DNA of 64,000 nucleotides from a virus: positions 1 to 64,000 of IMG/VR virus record IMGVR_UViG_3300050014_000916; one strand, 5' to 3'. Positions 14,356 to 21,481 of the stretch are shown here, piece by piece; position 1 is the stretch's first letter; the number at the start of each line of letters is the position of its first letter. Made by a program: the position numbers and the translations under genes. The notes beneath the pieces were generated by a model. That model was not told where the DNA came from. It searched no databases and was given only the letters and a program-made list of their open reading frames with translations.

Positions 14356-14616
14356 TTAAAATATTAAAGATTTTCCAAAATTATCATTTTCATTTAACAT
14401 CATTTTACCTTTAACAATTAAGTCACGTTTTATTCTGTCAAGAACCAAGCAGCAAATATTGCCTTTATCTTCTCTATAATATCTAAGAAATTCTTTACGT
14501 TCTTCTCTTGAAGCCAACCGAATAATTTCTTTTGCCTCTGCGTGACAATCTTTTCGAATTTCTTTCTTGATTGCCACAATACATTCTTCGTATAATATAT
14601 CAAGTGGTATTTTCAT
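14356..14616 (-). CDS. Hypothetical helical protein, 86 residues
   Basis: Start taken at 14616 (MKIPLDILYEECIVAI) because the longer frame would begin inside tRNA-Leu (TAA). Charged and helical (AEAKEIIRLASREERKEFLRYY). It lies 14 nt after that tRNA and is probably read from the same transcript. Confidence 0.65.
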   Translation of the reverse strand: MKIPLDILYEECIVAIKKEIRKDCHAEAKEIIRLASREERKEFLRYYREDKGNICCLVLDRIKRDLIVKGKMMLNENDNFGKSLIF

Positions 14617-14630
14617 ATTATTTTTATTTG

Positions 14631-14716
14631 TAGCGAAGATGGGAGTCGAACCCACACGGACATTACTGCCCATAGGTTTTTAAGACCTACATGTCTACCA
14701 GTTCCATCACTACGCC
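14631..14716 (-). tRNA. tRNA-Leu (TAA)
   Basis: Class II tRNA with anticodon arm TAGGT-CTTAAAA-ACCTA, giving TAA, and T arm GTGGG-TTCGACT-CCCAT. The acceptor has one T-T mismatch. Its 5' end overlaps the stop codon of the upstream HNH gene. Confidence 0.88.
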
Positions 14717-15180
14717 ATTTTATCTTTTCTTGCATTTTTTCCTCTATGTGTTTCTGTTTGACTGTGACAATTAGGACATAACATTTTTAAATTTGGTAAC
14801 AAGTGATTGGTTCTATTTCCGTCAACATGATCTAACTCCATTTCCAATTTTTTTCCATGCCACATACCTTTTTGTCCGCATTCCTCACAAACGTTTTTTT
14901 TGTATCCTTCCTTAATTAATCTGTTTTTTAATTTAAATGTTTGATATTCTGGATGCTTGCCTTCAAATATGATTTCTTCAATTGGTATCATCTTTGAAGG
15001 TCTTTTTCGTGTACCCTTTCCTGATTGATTTGTTTTATAACAGTTTAAAATTATTGCTCTTCGTTTAAAACTATTGAAATGTATTTTTAATTTTGCAGCA
15101 GCTTGCGCCATGCTTGTTGATGTTTTACATACAGAAATGAAATCTTTATCATTTATTCTGTCTTTAATTTGTTTTGGCAT
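14710..15180 (-). CDS. HNH homing endonuclease abutting tRNA-Leu (TAA)
   Basis: C-terminal HNH domain: CEECGQKGMWHGKKLEMELDHV, DGNRTNHLLPNLKMLCPNCHSQTETH, with both zinc CxxC pairs and the DH/N/H catalytic residues. The N-terminal part (STSMAQAAAKLKIHFNSFKRRA) looks like a helix-turn-helix. The TAG stop lies within the first 7 nt of the tRNA gene, so the coding end is fitted to the tRNA sequence. Confidence 0.9.
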   Translation of the reverse strand: MPKQIKDRINDKDFISVCKTSTSMAQAAAKLKIHFNSFKRRAIILNCYKTNQSGKGTRKRPSKMIPIEEIIFEGKHPEYQTFKLKNRLIKEGYKKNVCEECGQKGMWHGKKLEMELDHVDGNRTNHLLPNLKMLCPNCHSQTETHRGKNARKDKMA

Positions 15181-15194
15181 AATATTTACTTTTC

Positions 15195-15203
15195 AATAAA
15201 TAC
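15195..15203 (-). promoter_or_regulatory. GTATTTATT motif before the HNH gene at 15180
   Basis: 8/9 match, 14 nt before the start codon. Confidence 0.55.
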
Positions 15204-15233
15204 TACACACTACGGAAAAAGATTTTTTAGTGT

Positions 15234-15473
15234 TTACCTGTTATCTCTGTCGTAAACATAACCACTTGAAGCATTACCCCAGAAACCGTGTCCATGTGAT
15301 TGTTCCCATGATGAAATTGATGAATGATCACCAAGTGCATCAGAACTCATTCTATCTGCAAAAATTTTATCAACTCTTTTTTGATTTTTTTCTTCAAGTA
15401 AATCAGCTACGGTTTTTCCGCATATTATGCATTGACCGCCATCAGATTCAAATTTGTGTTTATGCCTTTTCAT
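15234..15473 (-). CDS. Hypothetical protein with CxxC motif
   Basis: 79 residues, His-rich N-terminus, CIICGKTVADLLEEK near residue 15, Ser/Gly/Trp-rich C-terminus. No family recognised. Last of four genes chained by 4-nt overlaps (16658 to 15234). Confidence 0.65.
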   Translation of the reverse strand: MKRHKHKFESDGGQCIICGKTVADLLEEKNQKRVDKIFADRMSSDALGDHSSISSWEQSHGHGFWGNASSGYVYDRDNR

Positions 15474-15778
15474 GATTCTTCAAGTATTATTCTGTTATCG
15501 AAACTACCACGATTATATTTTTTGTTTGCTTTTACTTCTTTGATCTTATCCAGATGAAAGTCATAAAATTTTGCAATTGTTTCAAGCACTTCCATAATAT
15601 CTGCAAATTCATCTACACTTGGTTTCTCTTTAAACTCACTTATTTCTTCTTGAAGTTTTTCGTAAAGTTTTGTAAGAAATTCTGTATCATCTTTTGCAAT
15701 GTGATATTTATAACCTGAACCTGACTTTTTAATGATTTTGAGAATCTTATCTCTAACCAGTTTATTATAAGTTGTCAT
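15470..15778 (-). CDS. MazG/HisE-like nucleotide pyrophosphohydrolase
   Basis: Opens with YNKLVRDKILKIIKKSG, the signature of the all-alpha NTP pyrophosphohydrolase family, followed by KLYEKLQEEISEFKE and DEFADIMEVLETIAKFY, which supply the EExxE and ExxD magnesium ligands. Such enzymes hydrolyse (d)NTPs or related nucleotides; phage versions may clean the pool or lower alarmones. Overlaps both neighbours by 4 nt. Confidence 0.85.
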   Translation of the reverse strand: MTTYNKLVRDKILKIIKKSGSGYKYHIAKDDTEFLTKLYEKLQEEISEFKEKPSVDEFADIMEVLETIAKFYDFHLDKIKEVKANKKYNRGSFDNRIILEES

Positions 15779-16203
15779 GCGCTTAACAAATGTTTAAAAT
15801 CACCCCCATTATATAAATCGAACGCAGTTCCCTGTCCGTACATTAATCTGAAATAATAACCTTTGAAGAACCATATATCTGTGCCAAACATGTTTTCAAG
15901 TTGTGGAACACTTATTGTGTCATAATTATGACTTATATAGTCAATAAGAAAGGATAATTTATGGTTTGGATATGGCTCATATCCATTATGATAACATTTT
16001 TCTCGCCATTCTTCACCATGTTCCAGTATTAATCTGTACATCAATGCTTCAAAGTCATTGTGTTTTAACCATTCTTCAAAACGAGCAAAACGTTTGAGTT
16101 TAAGTTCTTGCTTCTGTTTTTCTTTTTCGAAAAAAGCAATACCTTCTGGAGATTTTATGAAATCATCCAGTGCTTTTTCCATCTTTTTATAATCCAAGCT
16201 CAT
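15775..16203 (-). CDS. Hypothetical protein
   Basis: 142 residues; basic helical N-terminal third (EKEKQKQELKLKRFARFEEWL) and an aromatic C-terminal half. No motif recognised. Translationally coupled to both neighbours by ATGA overlaps. Confidence 0.65.
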   Translation of the reverse strand: MSLDYKKMEKALDDFIKSPEGIAFFEKEKQKQELKLKRFARFEEWLKHNDFEALMYRLILEHGEEWREKCYHNGYEPYPNHKLSFLIDYISHNYDTISVPQLENMFGTDIWFFKGYYFRLMYGQGTAFDLYNGGDFKHLLSA

Positions 16204-16658
16204 TTTGTTTTGTATTTTTTTTGTACTCTTTCGATTAGCTTAAAAACATAATTTTTACAAAACAATACAGTTAATTCTGCTTGCCAGTCAAGGTCTGGTA
16301 AATATTTTTCACTATACGGAATAAATGTATGTGCATAATCAACTAAAAGTTTAGTGATTTCATCTACTTTTATTTCTGCAAGAACTCTTTCTCTGGTTAA
16401 TCCTCTCCAATTATCCTCTTTTATTTCATAATCATAAATGATTGTACAATCACCATGTTCACTATCACTATTGATTATATTATGTACAATTCTTCTTATC
16501 ACAGGAAAAATCATTGTTTCTACTAATAATTCATCATCGTTTTTATAATAAGGTAGTGAATTAATCTCTACCTCATTAAAATGTTTTTCAACGATTTCAC
16601 GAGTAGTATTCGTTAATCCTTCCAATAATCCAGTTTGTTCCCAATTTCTTTTTTCCAT
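16200..16658 (-). CDS. Protein resembling the N-terminal module of the major capsid protein
   Basis: Residues 5-15 (NWEQTGLLEGL) and 49-60 (ETMIFPVIRRIV) mirror the capsid protein at 55125 (RWEKIGLLEGL and ETVAFPVIRRVF) with similar spacing. The rest (to residue 152) is unrelated to the capsid fold. In T4-like phages the gp23 N-terminus is the delta region removed during maturation, so this module may target proteins to the prohead. That role is inferred. First gene of the four-gene unit; the tmRNA ends 14 nt upstream. Confidence 0.6.
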   Translation of the reverse strand: MEKRNWEQTGLLEGLTNTTREIVEKHFNEVEINSLPYYKNDDELLVETMIFPVIRRIVHNIINSDSEHGDCTIIYDYEIKEDNWRGLTRERVLAEIKVDEITKLLVDYAHTFIPYSEKYLPDLDWQAELTVLFCKNYVFKLIERVQKKYKTK

Positions 16659-16672
16659 AACACATTTATTTG

Positions 16673-17027
16673 TGGAGGTATGGGGAGTCGAACCCCGTCC
16701 AAATATGTGAACAATACGTTTTCTACAAGTTTATTCAGATTTTCAAATCTAACAAAATATTAACATTTGTACGCAACTGTTATCAAACCGACCAATTTTT
16801 AACCTTCTTCGGTGGAAAGGTTCTTTGTTGTATTTGCTATTTCTTAAGCTGCTATTTCGAGTTCAACATTCTCTGAAACGAAGCTACCTCTTGTTAAAGA
16901 AGTGGGAAGGGACATAACGTCCTCTGAATTAATTGCATTTATATTCTCGAACATGTTTAAAGCGAATATTCAACCGCTACTTGCTTACTATACCATTCGG
17001 TCACACTGTCAAAACCAAATTACCCCC
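16673..17027 (-). ncRNA. ssrA: tmRNA (ssrA)
   Basis: The ends form a tRNA-like domain: GGGGGTA pairs with TACCTCC, the 5' side continues with TTTTGACAG, and the 3' side has the T arm GGGG-TTCGACT-CCCC. Inside, a short frame at 16843-16887 encodes GSFVSENVELEIAA and stops with TAA, matching the hydrophobic Ala-Ala end of SsrA degradation tags. tmRNA with SmpB frees ribosomes stalled on broken mRNA and tags the product for proteolysis. The tag differs from the usual ALAA ending. No smpB is seen in the window. A homing endonuclease lies 19 nt upstream. Confidence 0.88.
16843..16887 (-). other. tmRNA tag-coding segment
   Basis: Codes for GSFVSENVELEIAA then TAA. The resume codon is probably GGT, by analogy with glycine-starting tags of Bacteroidota; the exact first codon is uncertain. 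Confidence 0.7.
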
Positions 17028-17046
17028 AATTATTTTCAATGAACAT

Positions 17047-17724
17047 TTATTTATACCTACTTCCGATTTTAATTATTTTCTCATTAGTATTATAAATTAA
17101 ATTCTCAATTTGATTTACATCAATATAATCATTTTCGTCAATCCTAATCAACCTATATTCATTTGCCATACACCATTCTTCCAAGCATTTATCTTTAACT
17201 TGTTTGTCTCTTAATTGACCTTTAATATCTTTAAAATGCCAAATTCCATCATATTCAAAACAAATCTTTAATAAATCGGAGTATAAATCTCTAACAATAC
17301 CAACATCGTTATATTTTATTCTTCCCCCAGTTTTCCATTCATGTTCTGGATGTTTTGATTTAAAAAATTTACAAATTGTTCTTTCATTTTTTGATGAAAA
17401 AATTTTATTTGTACAATATGTTTTATTATCATATGAGCCATTCCTCCACGCAAGTTTTATTCTTTCACTGCTTGTCTTTCCGATCTTTTCTTTAGATTGT
17501 TTAGTATGTTTTTTACCGTAAAAAGTTGCATTTTCTTTAATAATTCCCTTATTCCACGCAGTGAAGCCAGTCATTCCCTTATTCCAAGGAATTTTACCTC
17601 CAGAATAGTTCTTATGAGTATTAAAGTTTTTGCCCTCATCAGTATGTACTCTCCACTTATGAACTTTTATGCCTTTATAACTACATACTTTACCACAGAT
17701 TTCACAAACCAGATTTAATTCCAT
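17047..17724 (-). CDS. Vsr-like/NUMOD3 homing endonuclease upstream of the tmRNA
   Basis: The N-terminus has a C2H2-like finger (CEICGKVCSYKGIKVHKWRVH), then WNKG repeats of NUMOD3 type (KIPWNKGMTGFTAWNKG) and GKKHTKQSKEKIG. The C-terminus carries VRDLYSDLLKICFEYDGIWHFKD and EWCMANEYRLIRIDEND, the core of a Vsr-type PD-(D/E)xK nuclease. Stop codon 19 nt before the tmRNA 5' end, so the tmRNA gene is the likely homing target. Confidence 0.8.
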   Translation of the reverse strand: MELNLVCEICGKVCSYKGIKVHKWRVHTDEGKNFNTHKNYSGGKIPWNKGMTGFTAWNKGIIKENATFYGKKHTKQSKEKIGKTSSERIKLAWRNGSYDNKTYCTNKIFSSKNERTICKFFKSKHPEHEWKTGGRIKYNDVGIVRDLYSDLLKICFEYDGIWHFKDIKGQLRDKQVKDKCLEEWCMANEYRLIRIDENDYIDVNQIENLIYNTNEKIIKIGSRYK

Positions 17725-17744
17725 TTATTTTTAAAGAACGTTAA

Positions 17745-17945
17745 TTAAATATGACTACCATCACTTAAAGATATTCCATGACGTAGACCCCTGATGAAAT
17801 CTTCAGCAGTATTTTCCCTACTGGTATATTGTCCAAGAATCATACCAATTTCATTACCAATGTCTGAAAGATCACCACTGTCTGCTGGTTTCATTACTCC
17901 GAATGAAGTCCAAAGTCTTTCTCTTATTTCGTCAAAATTTTCCAT
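17745..17945 (-). CDS. Hypothetical protein, 66 residues
   Basis: MENFDEIRERLWTSFG start, overlapping the upstream gene by 22 nt. Acidic; no motif recognised. Confidence 0.55.
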   Translation of the reverse strand: MENFDEIRERLWTSFGVMKPADSGDLSDIGNEIGMILGQYTSRENTAEDFIRGLRHGISLSDGSHI

Positions 17946-18187
17946 TTCGTTTTAAAATATTTTTCAAATTCTCGTGCATCAATAAAAGTAATCTGCTCAA
18001 AACCCCTGCCTATCATTAAACCTATAAGTAAATACTTAGGCTTTTTCATTCCCATTAGAGAAAATTCTTCAAATACAAAGTTCTGTGTTTGTTTGATATC
18101 AACCAGACATTTAACCACGTAATTCTTACCTTGTTTTCTGACGAATCTTGCTGGTATTATTTGTATTTTTTCAACTTCTTTTATCAT
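17924..18187 (-). CDS. Hypothetical protein, 87 residues
   Basis: Basic, with a hydrophobic centre (KYLLIGLMIGRGFEQITFI) too short and polar to be a clear membrane helix. No family recognised. It is the first gene after a Bacteroidota-type promoter. Confidence 0.6.
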   Translation of the reverse strand: MIKEVEKIQIIPARFVRKQGKNYVVKCLVDIKQTQNFVFEEFSLMGMKKPKYLLIGLMIGRGFEQITFIDAREFEKYFKTKWKILTK

Positions 18188-18221
18188 TAGCTATTTAACC
18201 ATTTAATAAAACTTTCATATG

Positions 18222-18252
18222 CAAAGATAATCTGTTTTTTGATATCTGCAAA
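18222..18252 (-). promoter_or_regulatory. Bacteroidota-type promoter before the gene at 18187
   Basis: TTTG and TATCTTTG with a 19-nt spacer on the minus strand; no GTATTTATA here. Confidence 0.6.
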
Positions 18253-18271
18253 GAAATTCTCTACAACATTT

Positions 18272-19003
18272 TCATTTCTTTACTTCTTTATCTTTTCTGA
18301 AACTATATTTATCAAAACCGTGTTGAGCGATCTTATACTTATCCTGTACTTCAATTATTTCCTTTTCACCTTTTCCAAGTACACCACCTAAGAACATCGA
18401 AAGTTCTTGAAATGCTATAAAAGTATCAAATACTCTAAAAAAATCATATTCTTTTAAAAGAGGATTAACTACGAATGCAGATTTCCTGTCATTAGCCATG
18501 TATAGCCTATCATAATCACCGTCATAAACGAATACTGGTGCATTAAATTTTCTAAAAAGTTCAATTGCATTATATTTTTGAATATAATCCACACTATCAG
18601 CCATATTATGACGATATCCCTTTACATTAACGTATTTCTGCAATTCATCAAAATCATATGTGATATAAGTTTGCAAAACCGAATTAAAAGGAAATTCCAA
18701 TTGTTTCTTTTCAAAATGAAGTTTCCAGCCGATATAAAGTTTACCACAGAAACCCACAATAAAACTACCGTATCTTTGATATTTAAGAACATTCTTTAAT
18801 TTACCCATACGTTTCATTTCATAATGATTTGGGTCGTGAAAGGGATTATAGTCACCATATGCTTGAGTACTGCGAAATTCCTGTGGAAAATCCCGTGCAT
18901 CATCAAATACTGTTGTTTCACGAACATACACAATGGTCTTATCAACACCCACTGTGCCGATAACACCATCATAATAATCTTTTCTTTTTGAAACTATATG
19001 CAT
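18272..19003 (-). CDS. Hypothetical protein
   Basis: 243 residues beginning MHIVSKRKDYYDGVIGTVG. I have an impression of similar proteins in other large phages, but no function is known to me. Rich in Tyr and Phe; central FIVGFCGKLYIGW segment; basic end RKDKEVKK. No signal peptide. Confidence 0.75.
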   Translation of the reverse strand: MHIVSKRKDYYDGVIGTVGVDKTIVYVRETTVFDDARDFPQEFRSTQAYGDYNPFHDPNHYEMKRMGKLKNVLKYQRYGSFIVGFCGKLYIGWKLHFEKKQLEFPFNSVLQTYITYDFDELQKYVNVKGYRHNMADSVDYIQKYNAIELFRKFNAPVFVYDGDYDRLYMANDRKSAFVVNPLLKEYDFFRVFDTFIAFQELSMFLGGVLGKGEKEIIEVQDKYKIAQHGFDKYSFRKDKEVKK

Positions 19004-19062
19004 AATGAGACAAAATTAGTTTTTTTATTTAATAAAAACAAGAAATATCAGAAATTAATGTT

Positions 19063-19446
19063 TTATCTGACTTTCTTCCAGACATAATCACTACAATCCA
19101 TCGTCCAGACAGTTATTCCAAGGTCATTGGCATCTTGTATTAAGATATTAACGAATCTCTGGTCTTTTATACCATCAATAAGTAATAAAATACCTGCTTT
19201 TTTATGTAATTTTAAAGCGTAATGATGTGATTGACCGATACTTTCTGCCCATTTGTGTGCAAAGTCTACTTCAATTGCAAATGTATCAGTTACAATGTCT
19301 GCACGAGTCCTGTCATCCAGAACCACTTCAGTTCTGCCATGAAGTATTTCAGCAAAGTAGTTTTGATAAAACTTCTCAGGTTGATGTTTCTGACTGAAAC
19401 CTAATGTGGATACAAGTATAAATGATAATGTCAATATTGTTTTCAT
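19063..19446 (-). CDS. Exported PD-(D/E)xK nuclease-like protein
   Basis: Begins with a signal peptide (KTILTLSFILVSTLGFSQ). The mature part has RADIVTDTFAIEVDFAHKWAE and GQSHHYALKLHKKAGILLLI, the D...ExD/K arrangement of PD-(D/E)xK nucleases. ATG at 19446 preferred to the GTG at 19452. An exported nuclease-like protein in a phage is unusual; it might act in the periplasm on incoming DNA. Catalytic competence cannot be judged from sequence alone. Confidence 0.6.
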   Translation of the reverse strand: MKTILTLSFILVSTLGFSQKHQPEKFYQNYFAEILHGRTEVVLDDRTRADIVTDTFAIEVDFAHKWAESIGQSHHYALKLHKKAGILLLIDGIKDQRFVNILIQDANDLGITVWTMDCSDYVWKKVR

Positions 19447-19504
19447 AACCACTTATACGAAGATCAAGTAAAAAGGTTACAAAAAATTACATGAATTTCT
19501 GAAG

Positions 19505-19625
19505 TGGTAGTGTACTACTAACTGATATTGCTCTTGGGTACTTTCGCCCTCAGTGGTGGTCGATGTTCCTTTGGAGAGAACGGTGACCTGCAGTACATAC
19601 CTGCGATTTTTACTATTGTCTCATT
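19505..19625. ncRNA. Structured, relatively GC-rich segment, candidate RNA
   Basis: Between an exported protein gene and tRNA-Trp lies about 120 nt of markedly higher GC content with several short hairpins (GTTC...GAAC, GGG...CCC with a CGAAAG loop, TAGTGTACTA). No convincing gene is present; a 26-codon frame exists on the minus strand. It could be an RNA element on the tRNA-Trp transcript or horizontally acquired DNA. Confidence 0.3.
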
Positions 19626-19626
19626 G

Positions 19627-19705
19627 CACGGCTGGCTCGAATCGAACAAGCACACCTTTCGGCACAATTTTGGAGATTGCTTACCTCACCAATGGATGCA
19701 GCCGT
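19627..19705 (-). tRNA. tRNA-Trp (CCA)
   Basis: Acceptor ACGGCTG/CAGCCGT with discriminator G, anticodon arm GCAAT-CTCCAAA-ATTGT giving CCA, T arm GCTTG-TTCGATT-CGAGC. The variable region is about 12 nt. The upstream HNH reading frame runs 20 nt into its 5' end. Confidence 0.85.
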
Positions 19706-20490
19706 ATTTATTATCCCATTCAATAATTCTACTATTTAATTCTTCTGAAGTAATTGAGCATGCTTTCCATTTACTCGAATTTTCATTATGTATCATTAAT
19801 TGACAATTAGCAGGATGTTTAATTATTTCAGGACTTATATTATTTTCATATCCATATTTTACAGAAATCATATGGTCTCTACTAACACCATTTAAATTAT
19901 TGCCATGATTTTTTGCTTGATACCAACCATATTCTTTAATTAAATTAAAATTAAATTCATTGGGATAATCCGATAGATTAAATTTAAATTGACATTCTTT
20001 ATAATATTTTTGATATTCAGTTAGATTCTTTCTATCATATATTTTTTTTACATTCAATCGAACAAAATTTCCAATTTCTTTTGCCAAATGAAAGAATTTT
20101 ATTACATTCAATGCAATAATTAGGATTAATATAATATTCTTGTGTGTTATATCTTTTATTATTAGCATTAAGAATATTTTTCATTCCTTGTTCAGTATAT
20201 ACTCTTTCTTTACATGTTCTCATTCTATTATTATATGATGCTGAACATTTATGTGAACAAAAAGCAGTTTTTATATTATCTCCAATAAATTCAGAACCAC
20301 AAAACTTACATTTTTTAGTAAGATTAAAACTATTTTTTTTTCGATAATCTTTATTACATTTAATTGAACAAAAATGTTTTTTATTGTTTTTTTCACTTCG
20401 ATTAAATTCAGATTCGGTTTTTTTAAATATGTTTTGGCAATTTGCACAAACCACATCAATTAATTTTCTTCCCATTTTCCAATTTTTCAT
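19686..20490 (-). pseudogene. HNH homing endonuclease with a frameshift in an A8 run
   Basis: The first part (from 20490) has four zinc-finger-like cysteine pairs and ends IECKKNI at a premature stop. The second frame continues directly with KKIYDRKNLTEYQKYYKE and carries the nuclease part (GVSRDHMISVKYGY, HPANCQLMIHNENSSKW, SITSEELNSRIIEWD). Both frames join smoothly if one A is removed from the run of eight at about 20043-20050. It may be a recent mutation, a homopolymer sequencing error or transcriptional slippage. The stop lies inside tRNA-Trp. Confidence 0.75.
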
Positions 20491-20504
20491 AATAATTACT
20501 TTTA

Positions 20505-20513
20505 CATAAATAC
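20505..20513 (-). promoter_or_regulatory. GTATTTATG motif before the frameshifted HNH gene
   Basis: 8/9 match, 14 nt before the start at 20490. Confidence 0.5.
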
Positions 20514-20564
20514 TATGAAAAATCTGAAAAGTGGAGAAGTTTGCTATCGAATCCTATTGTTTAG

Positions 20565-20636
20565 TGGAGCATGGGGGAGTCGAACCCCGAACATCTGAGT
20601 GACAGTCAGATATGTTAGCCATTACACCACAGCCTC
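20565..20636 (-). tRNA. tRNA-Asp (GTC), acceptor poorly paired
   Basis: Anticodon arm TCTGA-CTGTCAC-TCAGA gives GTC; D arm GGTGTAATGGC and T loop TTCGACT are normal. The acceptor has at least two mismatches, so the gene may be decaying. Confidence 0.7.
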
Positions 20637-20648
20637 GAAAATTAAAAG

Positions 20649-20726
20649 CGGACATAGAGGAATTCGAATCCTCGTTTTTGTGGGGTGACAACCCAAATCC
20701 CGCACGCCAGTCGAGCACATATGTCC
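20649..20726 (-). tRNA. tRNA-Asp (GTC)
   Basis: Acceptor GGACATA/TATGTCC with discriminator G, T arm GAGGA-TTCGAAT-TCCTC, anticodon stem TGGG/CCCA with loop TTGTCAC giving GTC. The D arm is atypical. Confidence 0.75.
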
Positions 20727-20734
20727 AAAATTCG

Positions 20735-20810
20735 CAGTCCTGACAGGATTTGAACCTGCAACCCCCTCCCGAATCTGAGAGGGATTCACACCCGTATAAA
20801 CTACAGGACT
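20735..20810 (-). tRNA. tRNA with an 8-nt anticodon loop, identity uncertain (Glu possible)
   Basis: Acceptor AGTCCTG/CAGGACT, T8-A9, T arm GCAGG-TTCAAAT-CCTGT. The anticodon stem CCTCT/GGAGG leaves an 8-nt loop CAGATTCG without the expected T33; it contains TTC (Glu). The leader peptide upstream has Glu-Glu-Asp codons, weakly supporting Glu. Confidence 0.55.
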
Positions 20811-20816
20811 ATAAAG

Positions 20817-20892
20817 CGGTGCTGAAGGTATTCGAAACCTCCTGATCTCATGAGTGACAGTCATGCGTCCACACCAAGCAGACCCCAGCACC
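20817..20892 (-). tRNA. tRNA-Asp (GTC)
   Basis: Acceptor GGTGCTG/CAGCACC with discriminator G, anticodon arm CATGA-CTGTCAC-TCATG giving GTC, T loop TTCGAAT. Positions 8-9 are GG rather than TA/TG. First tRNA after the leader terminator. Confidence 0.75.
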
Positions 20893-20906
20893 AAATTTCC
20901 AACATG

Positions 20907-20915
20907 TCAAAGAAC
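20907..20915 (-). promoter_or_regulatory. boxA-like element before the Asp tRNA array
   Basis: GTTCTTTGA followed by CAT, 14 nt before the first tRNA; it is the copy closest to rRNA boxA. Confidence 0.4.
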
Positions 20916-20934
20916 CTCTACAACCACAAAACAA

Positions 20935-20967
20935 AAAACCCGACTGGATTTAGGACAGTCGGGTTTC
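20935..20967 (-). terminator. Attenuator-type terminator between leader ORF and Asp/Trp tRNA genes
   Basis: AACCCGACTG pairs with CAGTCGGGTT around a 9-nt loop, followed by TTTTG. Its 5' arm is also perfectly complementary (10 bp) to ACAGTCGGGT at the end of the leader ORF (21006-21015). Confidence 0.85.
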
Positions 20968-21003
20968 TTTTTTATAAGAAAGGAGGTTGTAATATTCGTT
21001 GTA

Positions 21004-21096
21004 TTACCCGACTGTATATAGCTTATCCTCTTCGGCTGCCCATAATAGGACATCCACCATGAGGACTGCTACCAATATGTCGAATAAATTTTTCAT
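21004..21096 (-). CDS. Leader peptide (30 codons) with Trp, Glu and Asp codons
   Basis: Starts with MKNL after an A-rich stretch ending ACG. Residues 17-25 are LLWAAEEDK; Asp codons occur three times, with one Trp and two Glu. The downstream tRNAs are three Asp (GTC), one possible Glu and, past an inserted endonuclease, Trp (CCA). The last codons ACA GTC GGG form the antiterminator strand against the hairpin at 20935-20967. The N-terminal hydrophobic stretch could in principle make it a tiny membrane peptide, but the codon match and RNA pairing favour a leader. Confidence 0.7.
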   Translation of the reverse strand: MKNLFDILVAVLMVDVLLWAAEEDKLYTVG

Positions 21097-21140
21097 CGTT
21101 TTTCTTTTAAATTTGTTTGTCTTTCTATTTAAATACTTTG

Positions 21141-21170
21141 CAAAGATAATAAAGTTTTCTGATTTCCAAA
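21141..21170 (-). promoter_or_regulatory. Bacteroidota-type promoter of the Asp/Trp leader-tRNA operon
   Basis: TTTG and TATCTTTG separated by 18 nt on the minus strand, about 44 nt before the leader ATG. Confidence 0.6.
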
Positions 21171-21202
21171 CATTTTTTCAATTATTTTTAAAAAAAATTA
21201 AA

Positions 21203-21430
21203 TTATTTCTTATTTTTTCTAAATGTCACTGCTTTTTTACCATTAATAGTTGGCATACCATGCTCGTCTTTTCCTATTGTCTTTACTACTGTTGGTGAAT
21301 TTTTAAATTTGCCCATCATAATAGTGTCACCCACTTCTACATCAATATTTATATCTTCCGAAATAGGCTTGAAAGTCTTATCCAATTTTGCCATGACTTC
21401 AAAAAGTCTTTGTTTATTATTAGATTTCAT
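21203..21430 (-). CDS. Small protein with RLFEVM N-terminal tag
   Basis: 75 residues. The N-terminus KQRLFEVMAKLDKTFKP is the same peptide found on the proteins at 26695, 32417 and 33584. The remainder (VGDTIMMGKFKNSPTVVKTIG) looks like a small beta-barrel. No known domain. The tag suggests packaging into the head. Confidence 0.7.
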   Translation of the reverse strand: MKSNNKQRLFEVMAKLDKTFKPISEDINIDVEVGDTIMMGKFKNSPTVVKTIGKDEHGMPTINGKKAVTFRKNKK

Positions 21431-21445
21431 ATAATTTAAATTTAT

Positions 21446-21454
21446 AATAAATAC
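21446..21454 (-). promoter_or_regulatory. GTATTTATT motif before the gene at 21430
   Basis: 8/9 match, 15 nt before the start. Confidence 0.55.
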
Positions 21455-21481
21455 GTAAAAATTACTAATAATATAAATGCT

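Noticed and set aside
16670-16876. Plus-strand frame over the tmRNA
   Set aside because: The tmRNA structure on the other strand explains the region.
20035-20168. Programmed -1 frameshift in the A8 run of the HNH gene
   Set aside because: Joining the frames needs +1 (or loss of one A), not -1; slippage of polymerase or a mutation is simpler.
20622-21062. Reading frames across the Asp tRNA cluster
   Set aside because: They are fully explained by tRNA genes and the terminator; their protein sequences are Arg/Pro/Cys-rich as expected from tRNA DNA.
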